Part shown: positions 26,010 to 33,520 of the stretch, piece by piece
Layout: the number at the start of each line of letters is the position of its first letter
How positions within the stretch are numbered: the first letter of the stretch is position 1
Source: CAWDMC01 sp963803295
GTDB lineage: Bacteria > Acidobacteriota > Terriglobia > UBA7540
Length of the DNA: 64,000 nt
Assembly: GCA_963803295.1 (NCBI GenBank)
Contig: CAWDMC010000012.1
Coordinates: 372,001-436,000, forward strand
Direction of reading: 5' to 3'
Notes under the pieces: model-generated
What the model was told of the DNA's origin: nothing
Seen by the model: the letters and a program-made list of their open reading frames with translations, nothing else
The model's database searches: none
Made by a program: the position numbers and the translations under genes

Positions 26010-28091
26010 CTAAGTCGAGAGAATCGGCAGGAAGGTCATGCGCAGTCTCGTGGCACCGAACGGCACGAGGGTTATGGTTTCGATTTCGCCGGAGAGCCTC
26101 ATAGGATTGTACGGGAATCCAGGGGTCTTCGGATGCGCTGAGTCTCCCTCCATTTGCCAGTTGAGTACACGCCGAGCTTTCACTTCCAGCCCCAAGGCCG
26201 GATGGGGTCCCCACGGTAGGGCATGATCCGGAACAGGGACTCTTTTGAGATGAACACTCTGCTCAGGATGCTCCCGGTCAATGATGAGTGCATAGTTCCA
26301 GACCGTTCCTTCCTTGGGGAACAGGCGGCAACTCTTAATCTCTTGACCTGGTCCGTGCGCGGGCGCCACGAACGATTGCCAGTCTTCTAGGACCGGTAGA
26401 GCGAATACCAGCGGACCACGTTCAACGGCTGCGCACTGGGCTCGGATCTTGAACTCCGGCTTCCTCCGCCACACCAGGCGTATCTGGTTTTGGAATCGAA
26501 GTGTGATCCTGTCTCCTGGTTCCCAGCGTCGCTGTAGGGCTGCAAAGGTCCCAAGTTTGGGAGCCGGCTGAAGATCGACGTCGTTAACCTTAACATTCGC
26601 GCCAACACACCAACCGGGAATGCGGAACCGCAAAGTGAGATCCGTGGGCTTCTCAAGTTCAACCTTGACCCGAACCTCATCCTCAAACGGATAGTCGGTG
26701 TCGATCTCGAGCTTGACCTGTCCAATATGGGGGATTGTCGCCTTGACAATGCAGGGGCCATAGTACGAAACCGTCAACCCGTCATCCGATCTCAGGATCA
26801 TGGACTCAATGTAAAACGGGACGCCGCGAGGTCCGTTCGAGTTACAGCAAAGTGGTTCATGCGCAGTCGAGAAATGCTGTCGGGAAGCCCACCAGTCCAG
26901 GTCACCGTCATTGTCGTGCGGAGCGCTCCACTCGCTGGCGACGAGCTGATTGGGGCTGTGCATATAGCCGACCATCTTTCCATCCGGACTCTTGGCGGCT
27001 GGATATCCATTGAACATAGCCCGCTCGACGGCATCAGCGTACTTGACTTTGCCTGTCATTCGATTCAGGGTTTGGCTGGCGCTCATCCAATTCACGGCGC
27101 CACAGTGCTCGCTGTTGGCCCGGGAGCCGACGTTGAACATCATCTCATTGCCGTAGGGAGTCCCATCCACGGAGATGTACGGCTGCATCATTTGCCAGGC
27201 GGCTTCGCTCGCCTTCAGGAGTTCCGCGTCGCCGGTGTATTCGTAAAGAATGGCCGGTGCGGGCACATTGTCGCTCTCAGTCACGGCGTGGTTATGCACT
27301 ACCGCGTCGCCGGCGCTGAGGTAAGCCTTGGTTTTTCCACCACGACGAAGAACGTCCCCAGCAAAGTCCAAGTAAGCTCTCTTGCCAGTGAGGGCGTATA
27401 GCTTGCAGAGCGTTCCCACAAGCAAGATGCCTTCTCCGGAAAATACCCCTGGCTCGAACCTGGGAGGCGGGGTTTGCCAGTCCTTCATCGTCGCCTGAAT
27501 GGCTCGTTCCGAGGCGCTCAACAGAGAGCGATCACCAGTGATTTCGTAGCGGTAAAGTAGCGCATCCAAGACCAAGGCGAGCGACCACACCTCAAGCCAG
27601 TGTTGCCAGCGCGCTTCGGGCTCGAATGAGCCCAGATAGCCATCACTGTCCTGGGAGGCAAGCACTCGTTGCACCCACGGGTCAACTTGCTGTGCAATCT
27701 CACTTTGGGGAAGCAACTGAGCATAACGAACGAGCGCTGAGCCGAAATACGCGATGTACCCACAGAAACCTATAGTTTCATCATGTTCGTTGAATATGGG
27801 ATGTGAGACCTTCGTGCGTTGCGTGTACTCCGCGTAAACGCCGGGATCGCGGTGCTTCGCGTAGTCAAGGATCCAGCTGTCGGCATTGATCTGGGCGTAC
27901 TCGAAAAGCCACCCCGAAGGCGTGATGCTTCCGGATGGAAGCCGATCCAGGCGGCTATAGCTTTTCACGGGAATTGTAGCGGTTGACTCTGGGTGTAGTC
28001 CGCCTTCTTGGGCGCGAGCTCGAAGGGCCATATCGGTTGCGCCAAATATGGCTGTGGCTGCGCTCATACTCATAAATTCGCGTCGTTTCAT
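26010..28091 (-). CDS. Tat-exported GH127 beta-L-arabinofuranosidase-like hydrolase (DUF1680)
   Basis: 693 residues, ATG 28091 with TAAGGAGG upstream. MKRREFMSMSAATAIFGA is a Tat signal. The (alpha/alpha)6 barrel shows DPWVQRVLASQDSDGYLGSF, and the family's zinc/cysteine centre is visible as NSEHCGAVNW (Glu and Cys) and PLCCNSNGPRG (the Cys pair that holds zinc and the nucleophilic Cys in HypBA1-type enzymes). A C-terminal beta-sandwich follows. It releases beta-L-arabinofuranose from plant-type glycans; other GH127 specificities are possible. First gene of a minus-strand run ending in receptor 2 and TPR-CRTAC1. Confidence 0.87.
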   Translation of the reverse strand: MKRREFMSMSAATAIFGATDMALRARAQEGGLHPESTATIPVKSYSRLDRLPSGSITPSGWLFEYAQINADSWILDYAKHRDPGVYAEYTQRTKVSHPIFNEHDETIGFCGYIAYFGSALVRYAQLLPQSEIAQQVDPWVQRVLASQDSDGYLGSFEPEARWQHWLEVWSLALVLDALLYRYEITGDRSLLSASERAIQATMKDWQTPPPRFEPGVFSGEGILLVGTLCKLYALTGKRAYLDFAGDVLRRGGKTKAYLSAGDAVVHNHAVTESDNVPAPAILYEYTGDAELLKASEAAWQMMQPYISVDGTPYGNEMMFNVGSRANSEHCGAVNWMSASQTLNRMTGKVKYADAVERAMFNGYPAAKSPDGKMVGYMHSPNQLVASEWSAPHDNDGDLDWWASRQHFSTAHEPLCCNSNGPRGVPFYIESMILRSDDGLTVSYYGPCIVKATIPHIGQVKLEIDTDYPFEDEVRVKVELEKPTDLTLRFRIPGWCVGANVKVNDVDLQPAPKLGTFAALQRRWEPGDRITLRFQNQIRLVWRRKPEFKIRAQCAAVERGPLVFALPVLEDWQSFVAPAHGPGQEIKSCRLFPKEGTVWNYALIIDREHPEQSVHLKRVPVPDHALPWGPHPALGLEVKARRVLNWQMEGDSAHPKTPGFPYNPMRLSGEIETITLVPFGATRLRMTFLPILST

Positions 28092-28151
28092 AGCGGTTGG
28101 CCTCCTTAGCGGCTTGAGCGAAGCAACAGATCACTCCGCAAGGTACCGTGG

Positions 28152-28180
28152 CATATAGCAGATTGAGTTTTGGTCGTCAA
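28152..28180 (-). promoter_or_regulatory. Candidate promoter of the GH127-CRTAC1 operon
   Basis: TTGACG (28175-28180) and TATATG (28152-28157) on the minus strand, 17 bases apart and about 60 bases upstream of the GH127 start. Three 13-bp direct repeats begin at the -35 box and extend upstream of it. Confidence 0.55.
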
Positions 28181-28216
28181 GCGCAATCGGCAAGCGCAAT
28201 CGGCAATCGCAATCCC
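28178..28216. repeat. Three 13-bp direct repeats at the GH127 promoter
   Basis: CAAGCGCAATCGG (28178-28190), an exact copy (28191-28203) and CAATCGCAATCCC (28204-28216). The array starts at the -35 element of the GH127 promoter, a common position for regulator-binding sites. It could equally be slippage-generated. Confidence 0.55.
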
Positions 28217-28385
28217 TGGGATGATGGATAATTGCCAACTGCACAGACGTTATGGGTCACGCGCCGGCACTTGGGTGCCCGCGGGAGGTCACCGGTTGGC
28301 GTACTGGCGTTCCTGTCTCGTCGTTTCTTTGGCGGCCGGTCTTAGTGGCCTTGGGCCTAGGCACAAGCGTTGCCTTTGGGCTAAT

Positions 28386-28510
28386 CTATTGACCATTACA
28401 AATCACAGTGACGCTCAATTCTGTAGCGGCGCCGTCCTCAGCGCCGAAGACGCCGGTGGGGACACCGGCGCTACAGTAAGGCCGTCACTATGATCTGTAA
28501 TGCTCAATAG
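28386..28510. mobile_element. 125-bp MITE-like element with 28-bp terminal inverted repeats
   Basis: The ends CTATTGACCATTACA...AGTGACG (28386-28413) and the inverted 28483-28510 arm match at 25 of 28 positions. A nested inverted pair CTGTAGCGGCG (28421) / CGGCGCTACAG (28466-28476) gives a GC-rich inner hairpin. There is no coding capacity and no obvious target duplication. The rest of the 505-bp spacer 28092-28596 holds only the GH127 promoter region and the SDR ribosome site. Confidence 0.65.
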
Positions 28511-28596
28511 GCGGGCGGCTCGAGTGTTGTATATGGCTACACTTCGGACTGGCGTTGCCAAGATCGCCAAAATCGCAGCGCTGAGGAGGCACCACG

Positions 28597-29394
28597 ATGC
28601 AGAGAGTACCCAGATTGGAAGAGAAGGTGGCGCTGATTACGGGAGCATCTCGAGGCCTGGGAAAGGCGATGGCTCTGCGCTTCGCCGAAGAGGGTGCGGC
28701 AGTCGCCGTAAACTATCTCACGAACTCGGAAATGGCAAAAGAGACTTGCCGGAAGATCGTCGCAGCAAGCGGCAAGGCGATTTGCGTACAAGCTGACGTG
28801 GCACAACCTTCCCAGGTCAAACTCATGGTGGAGACTGTCAGTAGAGAACTCGGTCCGATCGATATCCTGGTGAATAATGCCGGCATCGCGAAGCTCTCGC
28901 CGGTCCTCGAAACCACCCAGGCCGACTTTGACTACATGCTCGGCGTGAATCTGAAGGGGACTCTTTGCTGCGTGCAAGCTGTGGCCAGGACCATGATGGA
29001 AAGGAAATATGGCCGCATCCTAAACTTCTCCTCCCTTGCCGGCCTGGGAACTTCCTTTCCAGGCACCGGAGCCTACGCCGCAACCAAAGCGGGTTTGATC
29101 GCTTTGACTAAACGAATGGCGATGGAACTGGGACCCTACAATATCACTGTCAACGCCCTAGCTCCCGGCCTTATCAGAACGGACACGGCATTGCAAATCG
29201 GAATCTTGCCGGATGATAAAGTCCGGCAGAGGGTCGAAGACGCGGCCAGTCGCGCGATGGTCGGCAGAGTGGGAGAACCCGAGGATATTGCCAACGCCGC
29301 CCTTTTTCTGGTCTCCGACGAGGCCAGCTTCATCACTGCCCAAACGCTTGCCGTAGATGGCGGGCGGATGGACTTTCTCACTCATTCGGGCTAA
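28597..29394 (+). CDS. Short-chain dehydrogenase/reductase (FabG-like)
   Basis: 265 residues, ATG 28597 with GAGGAGG nine bases upstream. Classical SDR: TGASRGLGKAMALRF (NAD(P)-binding TGxxxGxG), DILVNNAGIA (NNAG), catalytic Ser in NFSSLAG, YAATK (Tyr-Lys), and the PGLIRT segment after the active site. Many such enzymes oxidise aldoses or reduce ketones. Near a sugar-acid aldolase and Ldh-family reductase, an aldose 1-dehydrogenase role is plausible but not shown; 3-oxoacyl reduction is the alternative. Confidence 0.85.
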   Translation: MQRVPRLEEKVALITGASRGLGKAMALRFAEEGAAVAVNYLTNSEMAKETCRKIVAASGKAICVQADVAQPSQVKLMVETVSRELGPIDILVNNAGIAKLSPVLETTQADFDYMLGVNLKGTLCCVQAVARTMMERKYGRILNFSSLAGLGTSFPGTGAYAATKAGLIALTKRMAMELGPYNITVNALAPGLIRTDTALQIGILPDDKVRQRVEDAASRAMVGRVGEPEDIANAALFLVSDEASFITAQTLAVDGGRMDFLTHSG

Positions 29395-29526
29395 GCACAT
29401 ACCAGTCTCGGTGCCACTTGATGAATAGTGAGCCATCGTGCGGAGTGCGAAATCGAGAATTTCTCCGCTTGCCTGTCTTCCTTCAAGACCTGTGGGCAGA
29501 GCTTCATACCACAACTGCTGACCCCT

Positions 29527-30600
29527 TCAGAACGGGCCGAAATCCACGCCCACGTCTGCACCTGCGAGACAGAGGTTCTTTACTACTGCTTCCGGAAACA
29601 GAATGCCATGTTTCAGAGCTTCATCTCGCCTCTCCCACTCCATTTCTCCGGGAACGTAGATCCGCTCAGCCCCCTTCGCCTTGGGCGATCCCTTGATCTC
29701 CCGAATTACCGCGTCCATGCGGCGCTTGAAGTCATCGAGCGGCATCAAGGCGCCGACATCAATCGCCAGAAAGGCGTGACCCGTATTTGTATGCCGGGTC
29801 GGTTCAAGATGCCAGCTCGGGATCTCCTTTAAGAGACCCGCCCCGGTGACGACGGCAGCCAGTACCTCAACCATCAAGGCCAGTCCATAGCCCTTATGAG
29901 CGGCCAGGGGAAGTAGGGATCCAGGATAGGGCCAGAAGCTGGTGTCCGTGGTCGGTACGCCTTGGTCGTCCGCCATCCAGGTGTCAGGGACGGGCTTGCC
30001 CTGCGCTTTGGCTGACCAGACCTTCGCGGCCGCCACTGCGCTCATGGCGATATCCATCAGGATCGGTCGCTCCTCTCCGGCGGGAGCCGCGAAGGCCAAG
30101 GGATTATTGCCGATAATTCGTCCCCGGCCGCCCGGAACGACCATGTTGGGATCAGCATTACTGATGGCCAGTCCGATCATCTTTTCAGTGAGTGCCATGC
30201 TGGCATAATAGCCCGCTGCGCCAAAGTGGGACCCGCCCTTCACCCCCACGTACCCAACGCCTGCCGATTTGGCTTTCCTGATTGCCGTCTCCATGGCGTA
30301 GTGGGAGCTGACCATGCCGAGGGCTGCTTGCCCATCCACAACCGCCCAGGCGGGACCCTCCGCAATGATTTCGGGATTGGCCCGGGGATCAAGGCCACCC
30401 TCCCTCATTCTGCGCATATAGTCGCGAAGGCTATTAGTGCCATGAGTAAAGACGCCCCAAGTATCAGTCGTGACCAGTACATCCGCGCTGACTTTGGCAT
30501 CTGCCTCTCGCATTCCACAATGGATGAGCGCCTCGGTGCAAAAGGAATGAAGTTTATCCACGCGAACCCGGGTACTGCCGGAGTCTTTCCGTGCCTCCAT
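29527..30600 (-). CDS. Ldh-family (malate/L-sulfolactate/2,3-diketogulonate type) NAD(P)-dependent oxidoreductase
   Basis: About 357 residues from ATG 30600, which has GAGGAGG just upstream and is preferred over 30633. Family landmarks: DTWGVFTHGTNSL (His region), GSHFGAAGYYASMA, NADPNMVVPGGRGRIIGNNPLAFAAP and PLAAHKGYGLALMVEVLA. These enzymes reduce 2-keto acids, including keto-sugar acids (YiaK type). It is encoded between the SDR and the aldolase but on the opposite strand. Confidence 0.84.
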   Translation of the reverse strand: MEARKDSGSTRVRVDKLHSFCTEALIHCGMREADAKVSADVLVTTDTWGVFTHGTNSLRDYMRRMREGGLDPRANPEIIAEGPAWAVVDGQAALGMVSSHYAMETAIRKAKSAGVGYVGVKGGSHFGAAGYYASMALTEKMIGLAISNADPNMVVPGGRGRIIGNNPLAFAAPAGEERPILMDIAMSAVAAAKVWSAKAQGKPVPDTWMADDQGVPTTDTSFWPYPGSLLPLAAHKGYGLALMVEVLAAVVTGAGLLKEIPSWHLEPTRHTNTGHAFLAIDVGALMPLDDFKRRMDAVIREIKGSPKAKGAERIYVPGEMEWERRDEALKHGILFPEAVVKNLCLAGADVGVDFGPF

Positions 30601-30810
30601 AATTCCTCCTCGCCCTCCTTGCTGCCCAGTCACCTAATCACACTCGCCGATACGAGGTCAATGTTTTTCGAAGAGCGTGTACTGCAGCCGCGCTGTTGCG
30701 AGCTACGCGAGGCTTGCGCTAACTAAGATCTCGACTGGGATTCGGGAGACCTGAGATGAAGGTCGGCTTGCCGAGCAGCACCGTCCTCGTTTTTGTGAAA
30801 GAACGAGTGC

Positions 30811-31704
30811 GATGGGGTACGGGACGCGGACAACATCGGCAGGACCCACGAATGGTACGCACAGCCCGCACCCGAGGCGAAAAAGATCAGAGTGCCGGGC
30901 GCCATTCAAGAAGCCTTACCTACGTACCATGGTGTGGTACTGGCGTGAATTTACTCCTCCGATCAATCCTCACCAGGGCGGACGTTATCTACTGGAGCCA
31001 GTCGAACTTCTCCTGGCTCCGGCGATCCGAGTGCAAGATCTCTTCGTCCGGCCTGATGTGAAAACGGGTAGGATCCGCGTGCAAATCAGCGTCCGCGACA
31101 CCGAACCACGAGCGAGTCGTGGGTTTCTGGAGATCAGCGTCGCGCCGGCGGCCGCCTCTGAGACATTGATGAGCACTGCCGTGGAGCGGGAACTGGCCAC
31201 CGAAGATACTGTGATTGAAGCGGAAACCCAATTTCGTTGGTGCCTCTTTCCGGAACCGACACGCGGCTACGCCGGCCGCTCGATCAGGGTAGAAGCGACG
31301 TTGGCCACGGAGGACGTGCTCAAGCCGGGAGACTATCCAGTGCGGTTCCGGATCACTGGTCCCAAGGGCATTTTATGGGAGCGCGGAACAACCGCGCGCG
31401 CATCCCACAGCCGTCGCCAGGAGAAGATGGTTCACTGGCAGTTCCCGTATTGGATGAAACGATCACGCTCGCGGGGCCGCCGGGCGTCTATCACTTGGTG
31501 GCGAATCTGGCCTCGTATCGATTTGGAGAAGGTCATTTCATCCTCAACACGTTTCGCGTGCTGGAGAATCTCGACGTCAACCCGGCTGCGGACCGCCTGC
31601 TTCTCAACCTGATCAGCTTTGCCGCGGGATTGGTGAGAGCGCCGCTTGCCCAACTTCCGTCCGACTTTGACAGTCACCTTCGGGCTATCGCCTACACTCG
31701 GTGA
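30811..31704 (+). pseudogene. Decayed GH2-like glycoside hydrolase remnant
   Basis: Pieces of a GH2-type N-terminal sugar-binding region are spread over frames: NIGRTHEWYAQPAPEAKK and IRVPGAIQEALPTYHGVV in one frame, WYWREFTPPINPHQGGRYLL in the next (shift near 30934), then an apparent internal deletion joins it directly to EPVELLLAPAIRVQDLFV (near 30985). A third break in a CG-repeat tract (31393-31400) moves to a frame with GPPGVYHLVANLASYRFGE and a C-terminal piece. No catalytic barrel remains. The family call is from the sandwich-domain phrases only. Confidence 0.6.
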
Positions 31705-31718
31705 AGGGAGGCATCGAA

Positions 31719-31934
31719 ATGCTGCGATTATGCCTGCACGTACCGATGGCAATTCCTTTCTTGCTGTTCGGGATTATCTCTGCCGATGCGGTAAAGGTTG
31801 ACCAATCAGAGATGGCAGAAGCCCAACGATGGTTCGCTGCCAAGTTTGACGGTAGAATACAGGCTGGAACAAGCCCGAAGGCGAAGCCACGCCTGACAGC
31901 CGTGCCCAGTGAGGGAAAATACGATAATGAATGA
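31719..31934 (+). pseudogene. Truncated exported-protein N-terminus
   Basis: ATG 31719 has GAAGGGAGG upstream and encodes a Sec signal (LCLHVPMAIPFLLFGIISADA) plus about 45 mature residues (EMAEAQRWFAAKFDG) before stopping inside the start of the aldolase gene. The good start and signal on so short a product suggest the surviving front of a longer secreted protein. It could also be a genuine small secreted peptide. Confidence 0.45.
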
Positions 31935-32727
31935 CATTCAAAAGTTCCGTGAGCAGATTCGATCGGGCAGTGTGTTACTCGGCGCAGCCATATCTTTCTC
32001 CGATCCTCTTGTATCCGACGTACTCGCCGGTTCGGCGGATTTCCTTTGGATTGACATGGAGCATTCGGGGATGACGATTGAGACGGTAACACGGCATCTG
32101 CTGGCGTGCCGGGCTAGAAACGTACCTGCACTGGTGCGGGTGGTGGGGAGTGGTACGGGTTTCATCAAGCCCGTCCTGGACTCGGGGGCGCAAGGGATTA
32201 TCGTGCCCCAAGTGCGGAGTGCCGCTGAAGTGCACGCCGTCGTGAGTGACTGCCGATATCCGCCGCTGGGCCGGCGTGGATACGGTCCGCGCGTCCCGGC
32301 CGACTACGGCCGCCAGGAGAGCCGGGGTTACATCAAGCGCGCCAACCAGAGTTTGTTTGTGGTGGCGCAAATCGAGAATACCGATGCGCTCCACGATCTC
32401 GACGCCATCGCCTCCGTGCCGGGATTGGATAGTCTGGCGATCGGCCCAGCCGATATGGCGGCGGCTCTGGGTCACCCTGGAGAATTTGAGAATCCCGCCG
32501 TGGTTGCGGCCTTCGAGGCGATCATTGCCAAGGCGCGCGGCGCTGGAATCAGCATTGGAGCGGGCGTCGGATCGGATCCGCAAGCCGCCCTGGCGATGGC
32601 CAGACGCGGAGTGCAGTGGATGCACATGGGGGCGGATGTCCACTACCTGTGGCGGCATTTTGAACAAATGAAAGCGGTGGTGCGCCGCGAGCTTAAGAAT
32701 GAAGACTCGACGGGCCGGCCAGCCTGA
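31927..32727 (+). CDS. HpcH/HpaI-family 2-keto-3-deoxy acid aldolase
   Basis: 266 residues from ATG 31927 (GAGGGA upstream). TIM-barrel aldolase with VLLGAAISFSDPLVSDVLAG, FLWIDMEHSGM (metal/base region), LVRVVGSGTGFIKPVLDSGAQGIIVPQVRSA (active-site Arg and strand), GPRVPADYGR, and VAQIENTDALHDLDAIASVPGLDSLAIGPADM with metal-binding Glu and Asp. The family splits 2-keto-3-deoxy sugar acids such as 2-keto-3-deoxy-L-rhamnonate, or 4-hydroxy-2-oxoheptanedioate, to pyruvate plus an aldehyde. It is the only intact gene in a stretch of decayed ones. Confidence 0.86.
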   Translation: MNDIQKFREQIRSGSVLLGAAISFSDPLVSDVLAGSADFLWIDMEHSGMTIETVTRHLLACRARNVPALVRVVGSGTGFIKPVLDSGAQGIIVPQVRSAAEVHAVVSDCRYPPLGRRGYGPRVPADYGRQESRGYIKRANQSLFVVAQIENTDALHDLDAIASVPGLDSLAIGPADMAAALGHPGEFENPAVVAAFEAIIAKARGAGISIGAGVGSDPQAALAMARRGVQWMHMGADVHYLWRHFEQMKAVVRRELKNEDSTGRPA

Positions 32728-32762
32728 CTGACAAGAGGATGGGTGTTGGAAGGAGGAGCATT

Positions 32763-33433
32763 ATGGTGGAAAATGCATCCTTGACCAACGGAATGCACTC
32801 CGGCTTATCTCGCCGCGAATTCCTGCAGGCTACGGGACAGTTGGGGTTGGTGGCGGTAGCCTTTCCTGACGGCCGCAGGGCAGGCGTACGAGTATGCGGC
32901 GGGAGAGATAACGCTGCCGTTCTCGTATTCGGTAAGCCGGTCATCGGCCCCACAGCCGGCCGGTCTCAACTTTTCACGCCAAGCTGGTCCCGACAACTGC
33001 CAGGTGTTCGTTCGCATTGACGGCGAACTGTGGAAGTTTCGCAGCCAATGGATTGTTGGTGCCGGTACGACGGCTCGCTATAGGGGTCACGACATTGACC
33101 ACCTGACGCAGCTGTAAGATGGCACTTGTCCCGACGGGATGAGCATGTGTTGGTTCCTTGGCGGCATGTGGTACGAGGAATCCGAGCGTAGGTTATAGGC
33201 GCCGATGCATGTCGAGCTAGCGGGTGCTAACCGCTCACACCCTAAAGCAGCGAGGACGGCTTTGCCTGGACCGATGTCGACTCGGTGGCCGGCAATTCGA
33301 GCACCAAAGTGAACGAAGGCTCGCATCGTTCCGCGTCCGGTACGTGCGGCTACCCCAAGGGAAGCCCTTCGGGATCAATGAATTTGGGTTGTATTGCTAC
33401 GGTGCTAAGTTGCAGTCGGCGGTCTCACGCTGA
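32763..33433 (+). pseudogene. Decayed Tat-exported protein
   Basis: ATG 32763 (AGGAGG upstream) begins a Tat signal (LSRREFLQATGQLGLVAVAF). The frame shifts near 32875: the continuing frame reads EYAAGEITLPFSYSVSRS, FRSQWIVGAGTTARYRG, DIDHLTQL and then hits TAA at 33114. After the stop, still recognisable sequence follows (MCWFLGGMWYEES, then DGFAWTDVDS, and in another frame VRYVRLPQGKPFGINEFGLY, typical of a C-terminal beta-sandwich). Several lesions indicate real decay. The original function is unknown. Confidence 0.55.
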
Positions 33434-33520
33434 CAGGTGTGCCCTCAGCAACCTTTCTCTCCCGCTCATGATTTTGACCTTTCGTATCTCGCTGTCAGAC
33501 AGGCTCCAGAGAGTGCGAAC

